Shown: positions 11,369 to 23,900 of the stretch, piece by piece
How positions within the stretch are numbered: position 1 is the stretch's first letter
Layout of the letters: every line of letters begins with the position of its first letter
Origin: Taudactylus pleione
Lineage: Eukaryota; Chordata; Amphibia; Anura; Myobatrachidae
NCBI GenBank assembly: GCA_031769625.1
Contig: JAUIMM010000737.1
Coordinates: 347,501-411,500, forward strand
Length of the DNA stretch: 64,000 bases
Direction of reading: 5' to 3'
The notes under the pieces: generated by a model
Seen by the model: only the letters and a program-made list of their open reading frames with translations
Told to the model about the DNA's origin: nothing
Databases searched by the model: none
Position numbers and translations under genes: made by a program

Positions 11369-13461
11369 TTAACCAGAACCCTTGTGTCCCTCTAATTGGT
11401 CCTGGGAAACAAACGCTGCCCCACGTCGACAGTCCTTGGCAGGGTGCTCACCCCCGCAGAGACAGGAGTGGCGTAAGCGACAGCCTGACCCCCCAGTATA
11501 CTTGGAGTCGTTAAAGGCAAAACATTTTCCTCTCCCCACTCCCCCAGTCCCCTGCCTGTTGTAAGGATAGTTCTTCTGAGGAGACACACCGTCCAAGGGG
11601 GGTCGACGTTGTTGTGACACTTCTAACCACACTTCAACATCATTAACCCCAAAAGGAATAATTAAAGCACCGTCATGTTTCTTTCTAAATTGTAAATCAT
11701 ATTCACGCCATGCCAAATTACGAGACCGTACAAACATGTCCAGCACCAAAAATAGGTACATGTCGTGAATATGAGCATGCCCTTCAGCCAAGTATTGAAG
11801 CTACAAAAGGTATCTTCCCCAATGCCTCCCGATTTTTTAGCCTGTGCTAAACCCTTTTTCATGTCATCCGTAAGAGAGAAAAGGTCTACAAATTTACCCC
11901 TACGAATCTTGCCTCTAACACTTTTTCGCAAATCTCGCAGGACCGCAGTATTCGCACAATGCACTGTATCCGCCCCTGCCTCATGCGTTTAGGTCCTGTC
12001 TCATCATCCTTCCTAGTACCGCTAGCTGACTGTTTCGCCAACCGCCGCGCAACCATTCTAGCAATCTTTCGGGGGCGTGCAGGGGAACCAGAAGAGTGAG
12101 AAGAGGAAGAAGAAGAATCAGAAGAAGACATCGGGGTTTCATACTCACCGGAACCAGATGGCCCTGGACCCACCTCGCCAAACTTCTCCTTTGATGACGC
12201 CAAAGCTTCGGATACCGGTGCCGAATCCTCCTGTCCCCGGGTAGGCAACGACTGGACCACCGACACTTCACCACTGCGACCCTCCGATACTTCAAAACCT
12301 GGGACTGAAGAAGACGGGTGAGACACCGAAGACGCCAAACTGGGAACAGCTGACGGAGGAAGTGGCGCCTTGGCGGCAACAGGAGGAGGAGTGGGTGGTG
12401 GCTGTGGAAGGGGAGACGACATGGGCAGGGGCGCAGAAGTGACCACTGGGCCAGCGTACACGCTGTGAGATGACACCTGGGGTGAGGGCGGGGTTGCAGC
12501 CGCAGCAGAAGGGTAAAATTGCCAAGCTGGCAAGTAAAGGGAATCGAAATTGCGCTTGATGAAAGGCAGGAGGATATGCCGAGGAAGGGGCCGCATATTG
12601 GGGAGAATAAAATGGGACAGGAGGGACAGCAGTAGAAGAAGCAAAAACTGGACGAGCTACGCCTGAGCTCCAAGATGTCTGACCCCAAGAAGGCCCAGCC
12701 ATGGAAAGGGGAACAGCCGTGCTAAATGGGGTTGCCTGGTTGCCGGATGGAGTGAACCATGGGGGTTAAATTGTCGGAAACATGTGACTAAACGACACTC
12801 CAGCATTTTGAGGAGTGTGTAACGCAGGAGCACCTGGACGCGTGGCCAACCCCCCTGCAAGACGAGTGCCCGGGAAATAAGGAGACCCAGGACCTAAAAT
12901 GGCCGCTTGTTGTAAAATGGACCCCGGACCCGCCACATGAGCCAGGCCGACGGGACCACCTGAAAACAAAGGTGCAGGGGAAGGAGTAACAGTGGCAGAT
13001 ATGACAGACCCCGCCCCAGCATAAGGCCAGGAAAGGGCTGCAGGCGTGCGACCGCCGCTGACGGGGGTGGGCGGGGCAGCGAAATGCAAGGCGCGCGTGA
13101 GCCCGGCACTGCTGTGTGCTCCGATCGGAACAGCATGCGAAGCAGGGCTGCCTGTGGACTGTGTGACCGCAGGGGAAGACGCGCTGACTGTCATTGCGGG
13201 AGTAAGTGACTGGAAGGGGACGCTGGAAGTGTCCGCTAGCGAAGATGCTATGGGTGCGGAGCTTCCGGCTGGGTTGGCATGAGGACTGGACGGGGATAAA
13301 GCGGGGCTACAAGAGAGGATGCCCGAGGAGGTAGCGCAATCAGCTGTGACAGCAGACCCAGCGGCCGCTGGGAGACTGCTGTGAGGTAAGCTGGAGGCGC
13401 CAGGGGACAGATTAAGAACAGGGGATGGCGATGGGGAGGGGGACAAGCGAGCAGGTGCCAT
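11369..13461 (-). pseudogene. gag-like region of the YR retrotransposon
   Basis: The C-terminal frame (11369-11791) ends with a Cys/His cluster (CRLRHSCLCGGEHPAKDCRR). This resembles the CGGxHPAxxC signature of DIRS/Ngaro ORF1 proteins as I remember it. Upstream frames (11886-12644 and 12766-13461) are rich in Pro, Ser and Ala, with basic and acidic stretches (ARPRKIARMVARRL), and do not join without shifts. The region is GC-rich, so open frames on both strands are expected. The C-terminal assignment is good; the limits of the N-terminal part are uncertain. Confidence 0.6.
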
Positions 13462-13640
13462 GAGCAGGGGACAGGAAAACTCAGCCAGCCGGACGGGACA
13501 TGGTGGCTAAAAGGGGTATAAGAAATGCCTAAATGACCAAATATGACAATGGTGATACTCAGCCTACAAAACTCCAACTGCTAAAGAGGCTGAGCTGCCT
13601 TCTGCCTTGCCTAATATACCCCCCGTTTAGCTCCTCCTCA

Positions 13641-14130
13641 CCTTTTTCCTATAGAATCAACAAACCAGCTGACACACAACATTTTACCCAGCAACAAGGC
13701 TGTCATCACACAAACAACCAGCAGAAAACCCTCAATCTTATCTATCCTCAATCCTATACAGATTTCGTCTTCCATCATCATAGCCTTCCAGCTCCCATCC
13801 TAACTTGCTGCAACATGCTTCTTCCTCCCTGTCTATCCCATCTGTGTCACACCTGTTTGTCTGCCCCTCCCCTTTAGAATGTAAGCTCCTATGAGAAGGG
13901 CCCTCTCCCCTCTTGTGCTTCTCCTTACTTTACTTTCACCTACATCTTACTCCCCACCAGGGCACCTAACACTTGGTTGCTTTGCTCTGTTGAATATCTA
14001 GGTGTTATGGTCACTAATGTAGCAATGTATATTATCCATGTCCTTGTCCTGTATTGTACTGTAAGTCAGTTGTCAAATTATTTGTCTATGTACTGTGTAA
14101 GGTGCTGAGGAGCACTTGTGGCGTCATATA
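13641..14130 (+). repeat. 5' part of an interspersed repeat split by the ERV
   Basis: Contains gaatgtaagctcctatgaga, then agggccctctcc, and ends gaggagcacttgtggcgtca followed by tata. I recall this type of repeat from amphibian and other vertebrate genomes. Its tail (tataaataaaggataataat) is found 14 kb away at 28263, directly after the 3' LTR. Confidence 0.6.
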
Positions 14131-15315
14131 TGTCGAAGCTGGTTTAGTGGCTGAGACAGAATCAGTGTAAAATTAGCTTGGAGCGATGCCATCTTGCGAA
14201 TGGCAACCAGACTCCATCTTAAAAATAAGAATCTGCATGACGCCATTTTGCGAATGGCCGTCCAGCGCCATTTATAGAAACTCACACTTAAGTACATACG
14301 GCGATTCTATTATTAGCATCATGCGATCGCATATTATTAGCATTATGCGAATGCATATCTCCCCATATCCCATATGCACATTAAATACCCACATTAGCGA
14401 ATGGATAATATCCTGCATGCGAACGCTGTTTATTAGCTGCATGCGTACACATTTGCCCCAAGTTAAAAGTCCTCACTACATAAATCTAACTAGCGTCTTT
14501 TCCCAAACCCCTCATACTTACACACTGCACACCCTCATAAAAGGTTCCATAGCTTCAAGTGTAATATTCAAGGTTTATTCAGGTATTACAAATGTTGTGA
14601 AATAAAGATTATTTGATATCTAAGGTTTAGTACAGAATAAGCAAACCATGTTTGGTGTTGTACTGATCTACTCTGTCTCAACAGCTTTCCGGTGTCATCG
14701 GTGAGATCGCAACATGCATTTTCAACTAATGGACGGTAGAGTGTTAAAAGACCATAATGTACTTTGTAATGTTAGCAGCTTAGATTTTCATGCGGCGGGA
14801 AAAAGGAGACAATAGGCTGTTGGAGGCTGACCTGTGTCCATTTGAATCAACCTGTTAAATATCCTGTAACAGAAGCACAGTGATGGAGAACCAATGGAAC
14901 ATTGCCAAACTTGCCTATTGTGTTGCTTATCCCTGTAGAGGTATAAATGTGCATACAGACTCCAATCTGGAGTCTTCATGCTGATGCTGTTGATGGAGGT
15001 TTCTTATGGATGCCGGTAACTGGTCCCAGTGCGCGTGTGTATGTAATAACTGTACCTTGGGTCTGTATAATTTCTTTGAGCTAAATTGTCTTTAGATCAC
15101 AGCATGTAACCTACTGTTTTTATGTTGAATAATATCCTGTGTGTGTTGGAAACACATTTCAAGGTCTGAAGGCTTTTATTTTACTGTATGACTGCGTACG
15201 CGAATAGCGTCAATTCTAGAAGGTATAGGCAGGACTTAGAAGGTATAGGCAGGAGCGTATAAAAGTTTAGAAGGTATAGGAAGGATTGTACCAGAGGTCT
15301 ATTTTAGATATAACA
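14131..15315 (+). repeat. ERV 5' LTR
   Basis: 1185 bases, TG...CA ends. Contains AATAAA at 14601-14606, a tataaat at about 14942 and TATAAAAG at 15258-15265. The first ~190 bases differ from the 3' LTR at about a dozen positions by eye, so the insertion is not very recent. Confidence 0.85.
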
Positions 15316-15335
15316 GTCGGGGGCTCATCGAGTGA
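15316..15335 (+). promoter_or_regulatory. possible primer-binding site
   Basis: Immediately after the LTR the sequence reads gtcgggggctcatcgagtg. The GGGGGCTC core is shared with the tRNA-Pro type primer-binding site used by many gammaretroviruses. The distal half is diverged. Confidence 0.45.
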
Positions 15336-16265
15336 GGTCACTTACCAATTCACACGATAAACATACGGTTATCGATCTCTCACCAAAGGGTGGATAGTGG
15401 CCACACGCAGGGTTTACATGCAACCACTTGATGCTGAGAGATCGCTGTCCGTTATCAGGTGAGTCAAGGTACACTGACTACAACCCAGGGACAAGAAAGG
15501 AAAAAGTTTGTTTTCCTTTGTTGATAGAATTGCATGCTAAAAGGGGTGCCACAGTATTGCGTACACAGCTGGGTCGCATTTTTGTGTACGCAGCAGACAC
15601 GCATTTTTGCGTACGCAGCTAAGGGTAAGAGTCATACGGTTGTGTAGTAGTCGCATTATTGTGTATGCGACTAGTCGCACAATAGCGTATACGTATTTCC
15701 GGTCTTGCTGCCACATGTTTTAAACAAAGCCGTTGAGATTACTTTATCAATTGTTGCCAATAACTGGGTTAATGTGTATATTTCTGCGCAGGAAAAAAGT
15801 GTGTGACTGTGAGTATTTGTTTAGGGTGTAACACGGGACCTAAAGCTTAAGGGTATTGTATGATCCTTAAGGGCTAGGTGCAGGAGTTAGCCTAGCTGCT
15901 CGGGAGTAGCTACCGTTCTATACACATCAGCAGGTGTACATGTTGTCTTTGTTGTAGGGACCGGCTCTCAGTGTGATTGCAGTGTTTAGTAATTAGGTTG
16001 GGTTACTGGAGCATTGTAATTGAGCCGCACTGGAAACTTGTGATTGTAAACTGAGAGATAATAGGTGAGTGGAGGCATCTAGAAAGTTCTTCCATAGGTG
16101 AGTGGGAGCATCTAGAAATTTCTTCCATAGTGAGTGGGAGCATCTAGAAATTTCTTCCATAGGTGAGTGAGAGTATCTAGAAATAACTTCCATAGGTAAG
16201 TGAGAGAATCTACACTGTCTTTCACCAGTTTAAATCTTTATTGAAAAACTTAGGGTTCTCCCAGG
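15336..16265 (+). other. ERV leader with a short 33-bp tandem repeat
   Basis: Non-coding leader. Between about 16062 and 16205 there are four to five copies of a roughly 33-base unit (gtgagtgggagcatctagaa, then atttcttccatag). Packaging signals cannot be judged by eye. Confidence 0.55.
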
Positions 16266-18220
16266 ATGGGGGCCAAGCAAATGGTAGAGATGTTAGATGA
16301 TTTGCTGCTGTTGGAAGCGCCGCTTGGGTCAGCACGACATATTATGCATACTAAGTACAGTGCCAATGCAACCAGGTATTGTGATTTATGGTTTAATATG
16401 ACGAAGAAGAGTGTTAGGCCGTTTCCTAGAATTGGTAGCTTTGATAAGGAGATATTGAACTATGTCCGAGCTCACATCTGTTTGGTGCGTTCTCGAGTGA
16501 AAAAGGTACAATATTACGAATGTTTAAAATTATGGCAGCATGAAGGGGATGCGTGGCTTAAAGGTGTGCAAGTGACGCAAATTAGCGTTGCAAATGCATT
16601 ACCAGAAAGTACACCCGCAGCGCTAAATTGCAATGCGTGCGAGCTGCGAAATGGCACGCACGTGCAGCACGGTAGCATTGTGGAAGGTATTGCCAGTGGT
16701 TCACGCGCACCACCGCCGCCCTATGCGGATGGGGATGCAGGTAGAGTTATTGAAAAAAACCCATAAAAATGTAACAAGTAATTTGTACCCTCTCTTAAGT
16801 AACCATAAGGAAAATGTTTATGATGTGGATGATGAGCCTATTGTTTTGTCTGCCATTTCCCATGCTGTACACATGTTAGATGCTCCACCACGACAATCAC
16901 GAGTGGTGCCACCATCTCCATCAGTGATAGTAAAGGAAGTGTTAACATCCACTGCACCTGTAGAGGAAGTTGTTAACCCTATACGCAGCAGTAGTAGACT
17001 AAACCCCCAGCCAGGTAATAAGGTCAAAAGTAGCAGTGCGGCCGGTCTGCATCCCATCCGGACAATAAAACTGTTCCGAATGGGAATGCAGATTCGAACG
17101 GAGTAGTGCCCATAAGGGAAGTAGTAATGTATTGTCTTTGGACAAGAGCAGAGCTAAATTCCATAATAAATGATTTCCCCCGATCCCAAAAAGGAATTAG
17201 CCAAATGTCAAAGATTTTTGAGAAATTTGGGTAGTTCTCATGAACCAACCAACAAAGACTGGCGAGTGGTGTTAAGGGCCTGTCTGCCACGCAATATCGA
17301 CGTGACAAAATTTATCACGGATTGTGTATTGGATGGAGATGTTCCCTTAACAGACGAAATTAATCAAGGTAATATTTCCCGCATTGTAACTCAATTGGGG
17401 GTATATTTTCCAGTAGTAGTTAACTAGAACAAAATTTTCACTATAAAACAAAAAGAGTGAATCTGCAGAAGATTATTGTGACCGGGCTCTGCAGGCTATC
17501 ACCCAGTACACTGGGTTAGAAGATATTAAAGATAGCACTCACCACAGGGGAATGATTGTCACTGTACTCATGGATGGTCTTAAAGAGAACATAAAGACCC
17601 GGGTTCAGACCTCACAGCCTGGATGGAGGGGAGTCACAATAGACACCCTCATAGAATCCGCAATTGAACATGACAAGAACATCTCTAAAAAGAGAGAGAT
17701 CCAGAGCGAGAAACTAATGGCTGTCAGTATTCAAGCTCTAGAAGGAATGACGGTAACATCACAGCCAGCAGACACATCTGCACCTGAACAGCTACACGTC
17801 CTCACTAATCCCACACCACCGCAAACACAGCCCTACCCCACTTATCCTACACAATCACAAAACCCATACTATCCACCACCAGAATATCCACCGCCACAAT
17901 ATCTTCAACCACCATACTACCCTCAAAATCTTTATCCTTACCCTCACCCTTTCCCCACTGCTCAACCCACACAACAACCTTATCACCCACCCGGCTCACA
18001 AAAATGTTTTAACTGCAACCAACTGGGACACATAAGTAAGTACTGCAAAGTGAAGAATGTAGGACTCCCAAACCAGACAGTATCTGTATACCCTCATATG
18101 GGATATACACAGAATACAGGAACCCCCAACAGGCACCAGCTCCAATTGTGGCCGTTAATGCTTTATTGGAGAGTGGGAGCCAACGCTAGGAGCCGGGTCA
18201 TACCTGTGGTCTACAGATAG
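16266..18220 (+). pseudogene. gag: ERV gag, broken
   Basis: Gag forms the virion core. The start MGAKQ carries a myristoylation-type Gly2 and follows the leader. The first frame (16266-16766) is matrix-like. A frame change occurs in the 16.70-16.77 kb stretch, and the following Pro/Ser-rich section is open to 17106. A capsid-like part (17170-17427) and a later part (17552-18220) lie in further frames with stops between them. Near 18005-18046 is a CCHC zinc knuckle (CFNCNQLGHISKYC), the nucleocapsid signature. A Pro/Tyr-rich stretch precedes the knuckle. Disrupted in at least three places. Confidence 0.75.
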
Positions 18221-18221
18221 G

Positions 18222-19257
18222 TTGACGGGAAGTACTAGGGAAAAACCGGGAATGGTAATTGATGTAACTGATACCCAATCTCTTCTGCTTTCTTCCCTGT
18301 GTCCTAACACCCTGACTGTCAGTATCTCTTTGCTTTCACATAGGGGGAGGTGTACACTACACATGGACACGAGTGTCCCATGGGTTCATAGACAACCCCA
18401 GTTTCTTCTCCCAGGCCTTATACGACTGTTTACAATCTTTTCAACCTGCCAATGGATCTGTTCTGATACAATATGTGGATGATTTATTGTTGTTCCCTGT
18501 TTCATTTATGCCATGTTTAAATTATACTAAACTGTTGTGCTTCATCTCTCACACACAGGACACAAGGTTGCTAAGGACAAATTGCAGCCATGCCAGGCTA
18601 AGGTCAAGTACTTGGGAAACTGTCCAAACCCAGGGGCTGAGACACTACCTAGAGCAGTAGCTATTAATAACAGGGTTTAATTGTACAGAAGGTTGTATGC
18701 AGATACGGTATCCCTAGAGTATAGGGATACTCATTCATGGGTGATGTCTTTAAAAACAAGTATGTATAAGTTGGTGGGTAATAAAACTTTGGGAGAGAAT
18801 GGACTGAGATGGCCAGAAGCACTACCGTTAGTCCTTCACAGTATCAGGACAACTCCTAGATTTCCCCATAACATGTCCCCCTTTGAAATTCTGGTTGGTC
18901 GACAACCTCATTTGATTATACGTCCACAGGAAGGTAACTGTAAAGTATCTTATATCAATGAGTAAGCAGTTAAAACAGCAGCAGCAGAAACTGAAATTGT
19001 TGTCACCTGATATGCCAGAAGCAAATTGTCATGATGTCAAACCTGGAGAATTTGTTATGATCCAAAATTTCTTATGCTCAGGTTGTCCGGTAGATCGGTG
19101 GGAAGGTCCGTACCAGGTGTTGCTGAAGGTGGCCGAGAGAGAGACCTGGGTCCATTCCACTCACTGTAGAAATGTCAACCAACTGGTGGAGATACAGGGC
19201 GGAGTCGAGGCAGATAACGTGAATCTGTCAATTGCGAGCCTGTTCCGGGAGGGTTAA
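18222..19257 (+). pseudogene. pol: ERV pol remnants (RT fragment, integrase C-terminal half)
   Basis: About 1 kb remains of a gene normally near 3.5 kb. The RT piece (about 18370-18510) keeps the palm segment ending IQYVDDLLLF with the YVDD catalytic box. The integrase remainder runs 18681-18965 (LRWPEALPLVLHSIRTTPR, then SPFEILVGR) and 18958-19257 (RWEGPYQVLL, the GPY/F-type C-terminal domain). Most of protease, RNase H and the N-terminal half of integrase are missing, so internal deletions occurred as well as frame breaks. Confidence 0.8.
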
Positions 19258-19840
19258 AAGGTGCGGTGAGATACCTGAGCTAAACAAATGTGTAGATCAG
19301 TGCTTCCAGCAATGGAGTGGTCTGCTGTGGTCATCCTAGTTATTTCTTCCAGAGTTTCTATCGATGATCTGTTTGGGGATATCCAGTTCCTGTGATGGAG
19401 GACAGAGGACGGAGAGAGGAGCTGATGGTGATATCAATGAAATGGAGTCAAGAGGAGGAGTGCTATGCCAATCAGGGGAGTGTCTGACCAATATTAGTAC
19501 TGTAACTGTTAAGAGATATGACCTTCACACATGTTGAAATGCTTGGTATTCATAAAAGCACACCATCACCATATCTTCACACACAGTATGAACACAGAGA
19601 CAAAAGAAATATGATACCTGGTGATGTGCATAAAGTCACTCAGTTAATTAGTGAGACAACTGGCTTTCAAGTTTAGTAGCATTGGATCCCACCAGGATAG
19701 CTCACGGTACACTAAATTTTAGATATATCCAAGATCTTCCTAAACTGCTAGATAATATCACCGAGATGTATGATGACACCTTCAGGTATACAGGTAGGGA
19801 ATTGCAAGTGTACAAGAAAGAACTGGTGCAACACTGACTA
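19258..19840 (+). other. decayed env surface-subunit region
   Basis: Lies between integrase and the transmembrane-subunit frame. Short frames are broken by many stops. By position it should be the env surface region, but nothing is recognisable at protein level. Confidence 0.4.
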
Positions 19841-20332
19841 GTGCTAAATTACTTAACAGCTGTCACCGGAGGGTATTGTGTAACTTTGGCCATTCAGTTT
19901 GGAGTAAAGTGTTGCACTTATATCACAAACAATACCAGCGACCCAAAAGAGGTAATAGACCACAAGATGAATGAAATTCTGCAGTTAAAATGGGAATTTC
20001 AGAAGAACCACTATGCTTCAGTGGCTGAAGTAGAGGAGAAGGTAGAGGAATGGGTTTCATGGTTGAACCCAGTGAAGTGGTTCTCAGGTCTAGGGGAGTG
20101 GGTCCAGGAAATGATCGCAAGCATAGATAAACTCCTGATCCTTATACTGGTTGTCATCATAGTAATTGGCATATGTGTCAAGTGTGTTCCTAATGTGTTG
20201 AAGTGTGGAAAATGTAAAAATAAAGTACACCGGAAGAACAAAATTATAATGGTGGTTAGTAGGGACCATATGAATACTGAGGTAAATGTAGAACTGCATT
20301 ACAACCCTGAACTAGGAAATACCATCATATAA
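19841..20332 (+). pseudogene. env: ERV env transmembrane-subunit fragment
   Basis: A 163-codon open piece. It contains a closely spaced Cys pair near its start, a heptad-like acidic helix, a Trp-rich membrane-proximal stretch (WVSWLNPVKWF), a long hydrophobic anchor (LLILILVVIIVIGICV) and a basic cytoplasmic tail ending just before the hAT insertion. This order is that of the transmembrane subunit of retroviral envelope proteins, which mediates membrane fusion. The upstream half of env is destroyed and no complete protein can be made. Confidence 0.7.
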
Positions 20333-20364
20333 TGTATTATACTTAGAAATGCATAAACTGTATT

Positions 20365-20372
20365 ATTAAAAT
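20365..20372. repeat. hAT 1 target-site duplication, left
   Basis: The octamer attaaaat is identical to the right copy at 26560-26567. Confidence 0.95.
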
Positions 20373-20851
20373 TAGGGATGTGCGCCGGACCATTTTTGCC
20401 GGATTTGGATTTGGATTTGGTTCTAATTCGTCATCCGGCTTTGGATTTGGATTTGGATTTGCCAAACTGCGGTGACTGGCTTTGGATTTGGATTTGGATT
20501 TTTTGCCAAAATTGGCAAAAAAAGCTAAAATTACATAAATTGGGCTTTTTTTTTCTTCCTAGAGTGTTATTTACCTCAATAACATTAATTTCCAGTCATT
20601 TACAGTCAATTTAGACCACCTCACAGCTTAAATTATTGGTTTCACCATTATTGGCCAAAGGTTGCAGTGAGCTGACTGGTGACCAAGCGTCAGAGCAGCG
20701 GCGCAGTGGCACAGACACCACAGTTTAAAGCACATCTATGAAACTATGCCACACAGCAGTGGCAGAAATGAAAGGTAGTGCTAGATGGAATTGTCCTTGG
20801 GCCCTCCCACCCACCCTTTATGTTGGATCTTAAAAAGGACATGCACACTTT

Positions 20852-20912
20852 AACAAACAAAGCATTTCAGCGACAGGTACTGCCACTTTGTGGCTGAAGT
20901 GCTTGGTTTGTT
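20852..20912 (-). other. hairpin after the hAT 1 transposase stop codon
   Basis: Arms 20852-20870 (aacaaacaaagcatttcag) and 20894-20912 (ctgaagtgcttggtttgtt) pair at 17 of 19 positions, with a 23-base loop. The stem is conserved, with a paired base change, in hAT 2 at 57648-57711. Confidence 0.65.
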
Positions 20913-20957
20913 TGGGCCCCCACAAAAAAATCTTCCAATCTACTAAAGGCAACAGGT

Positions 20958-23900
20958 CTACAGTGGCATGATGTCACCATCATTGCCATCCTCACCCTCA
21001 TCAGTGTGTACATCATCCGATTCCTCACACAATATCAGTTCATCCCCGCTGGAATCTACCATTACAGAAGTATCTGTACTGTGACGTGATTGGTGGGAAA
21101 GGTTTTCCTCGTGAAATTTCCAGTTCATTTTAATGAACATCATTTTTTCTACATTTTGTGGAAGTAGCCTCCTTCGTCGTTCACTCACAAGGTTCCCGGC
21201 TGTACTGAAAACTCTCTCCGAGTACACACTGGAGGGTGGGCAGCTTAAATAATGCAAAGCCAGTTTATACAAGGGTCTCCAAATTGCCTTTTTTTTCTTC
21301 CAATATTCGAAGGGACTCTGTGACATGTCTACGTGTATGGTGTCCTGAAAATAATCCTCCACCATTCTTTGGATGGTAATCGTATTAGATGGAGTTGCGG
21401 TAGAGGTGTCACTGGTGTTGGGCAAATCTTTTAGACCCGACCAGATGTCAAAATGTTGACTTGACTTATCTGCATCACCACTGGGTCTTTTGGAAAAGGT
21501 GCATTTTTTTCTGGCTGCTGCTGCAGAAACCGAAGGAGGAGACGTCATCGTAGTGCCATGTGTCACTTCAGCTGCCAACTTGCTCACCAGGAGCGCTTTG
21601 GTTCTTTTAAGATCTGGGTCAGTTGTAAAGAAAGACACAGCATATGACTTGAACCTAGGATCAAGAATGGTTGCTAAAATATAATGATCAGATTTCAAGA
21701 TCTTGGCCACCCGTGGATCCTGGCGAAGCGAACAAAGGACTTGATCTATCAGTCCAGCATACTTTGCGGAATCACTTTGTTTAATATCATCCTTCAATTT
21801 CTCCAGCTGCTTTTCCAAAAGCGAAATCAGGGGAATCACCTTACTCAAGCTAGCAGTGTCAGCACTCACTTCACAAGTGGCAACTTCAAATGGTTTGAGC
21901 ACCTTGCACAAGACAGAAAGTACTCTCCACTGTGCTGGGGTAAGGTACATTCCCCCTCCTCTCCCAATGTCATGGCTTGTCGTATAGCTATGGATGGCTT
22001 TTTGCTGCTCCTCCATCCGCTGAAGCATATACAGGGTTGAGTTCCACCTCGTTACCACTTCTTGCTTCAGTTGATGGCAGGGCAAATTAAACTGCTCTTG
22101 CAGGTGCTGCAATCTCCTGCACGCTGTTGCTGAATGCCGAAAATGTCCCGAAATTTTTCGGGCCACAGACAGCATCTCCTGAACGCCCCTGTCGTTTTTT
22201 AAAAAACCCTGCACCACTAAGTTTATTGTGTGAGCAAAACAGGGGATGTGTTGGAATTCACCCAGCTGTAATGCTTTCACTATATTTGTAGCATTGTCAG
22301 AAATCACAAATCCTGAGGAGAGTCCAAGTGGGGTAAGCCATGTTTCTATGACATCTCTTAGTTTTTCTAAGAGGTTGTCAGCGGTATGCCTCTTATTGAA
22401 TCCGGTGATGCACAGAGTTGCCTGCCTCTGAATGAGCTGGTGTTGTTTGTTAGATACTGCTGCTGCTGAAGGCGATTCACCCACCCAGTGGGCTGTCACA
22501 GTCATGTAATCTTTAGTTTGTCCACTACCGCTTGTCCACATATCTGTGGTTAAGTGGACAGTGGGTACAATAGCATTTTGCAGACCAATAATTAGGTTCT
22601 GTTTAACGTCCTGGTACAGCCGAGGAATGGCTTTTCGGGTAAAATGAAACCGAGATGGAATTTGGTACCGGGGACACATGACCTCAACTAGCTGTGTAAA
22701 TCCCACTGCATTAATTGAGGATATTGGACGCAGATCTAATATTAGCATAGCTGTCATGGCGTCAGTGATCCGCTGTGCGACAGGGTGAGAGCTGTCATAC
22801 TTGCTTCCCCTTGCAAGAGATTCTTTAACAGTCAATTGTTTTTTTGGTATACTACTAGTAGTCTTCTTTGTCCACTTCTGGGATGAAGATCCACCAGCAG
22901 CAGCAGCAGGCCTAGCGCTCAAAGATTCAGTTTCTTCTGAGGTGTCCTGGAAATTGGAGGAGTCACCGTGACTTAGCACTAATAAATTGGATGTTGTACT
23001 ACCACTGATCATTCCTGAGGATATTGAGGAGGAAGGTGTTGTCGGCGGAGATTGCAGGTGCTGGGATTTAGTAGAGAGAAGGCATCTAGCTAATGCTGGA
23101 CTGCTTGTTGTTATTTTTTTTGCAGTAGTTTCTGTTATCAAACACCTGTCATGAGCTCGCTGCAGATGACGTAATAGCGTAGAGGTTCCTAGATGTTTAA
23201 CGTCCCTACCTCTACTAACTGTGGTCTCACAGAGGCTACAAATGGCTTGACAAACGTTGTCAGGGTTTGGGTAAAAGTAATTCCACACAAAAGATGTGGA
23301 TTTCTTGGTTCTATGCCCAGGCATGGCAATGGCCTTCTTTTCTTGGCCAAGAGCTGCTTCCACTGGTGCCTGACTTATACAAATAATATCCTCATCCTCA
23401 ACATCCTCATTAGTGCCAGCATCAGCTGCACATATATTCCTCTCATCCTCTTGCAATTCCACGGTGGCATCCTCAATTTCTATGTCCTCGGCAATACTGC
23501 TCATCCCCACAAGTACAGATGGAAAAGAAACTGTGGAGGGCGGCTTCTCTGAAAGGTCAGGCTTACACATAGAAATGTCACTTGTGGACCCACTTAGACT
23601 CTCCTCAGGGATTTCTGACATTTGTGTTTCAAAAAACACAGTTTGTTCGACTGCCTTATTGGTTTTAAATTTTTTCACACTTCTATAGTCTGATTGAAAA
23701 GGTCTTTTATCATCACGAGAGGCACAAGATGCCTCACTGACAGCTGCAGAACCACCACTCAGAAATAAAGGGCAAAGCCTGAGTCTTTCCTTGCCGCTAC
23801 GTGTGGTGAATGGTATGTTGCCAATTTTCTGTTTCTCTGCAAAAGTAGTAGTCTTTAGAGGTTTTTTTTTTGTCTTTACCCCTGTAAAATCTAAATTTTT

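Larger units (their letters stand above)
8090..13640 (-). mobile_element. Ngaro/DIRS-type tyrosine-recombinase retrotransposon, decayed
   Basis: Minus-strand order is gag-like region, reverse transcriptase and RNase H, then tyrosine recombinase, with no DDE integrase and no protease seen. The colinear RT-RH-YR order without an evident methylase domain fits Ngaro-like elements better than classical DIRS1; this rests on family knowledge. Boundaries are approximate because I could not resolve the split or inverted terminal repeats. The 8230-8900 stretch after the recombinase is probably the element's 3' non-coding part. Frameshifts and a stop codon make it non-autonomous. Confidence 0.75.

Noticed and set aside
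21490..23688. Plus-strand frames of 60-119 codons within hAT 1
   Set aside because: Shadows of the intact minus-strand transposase.
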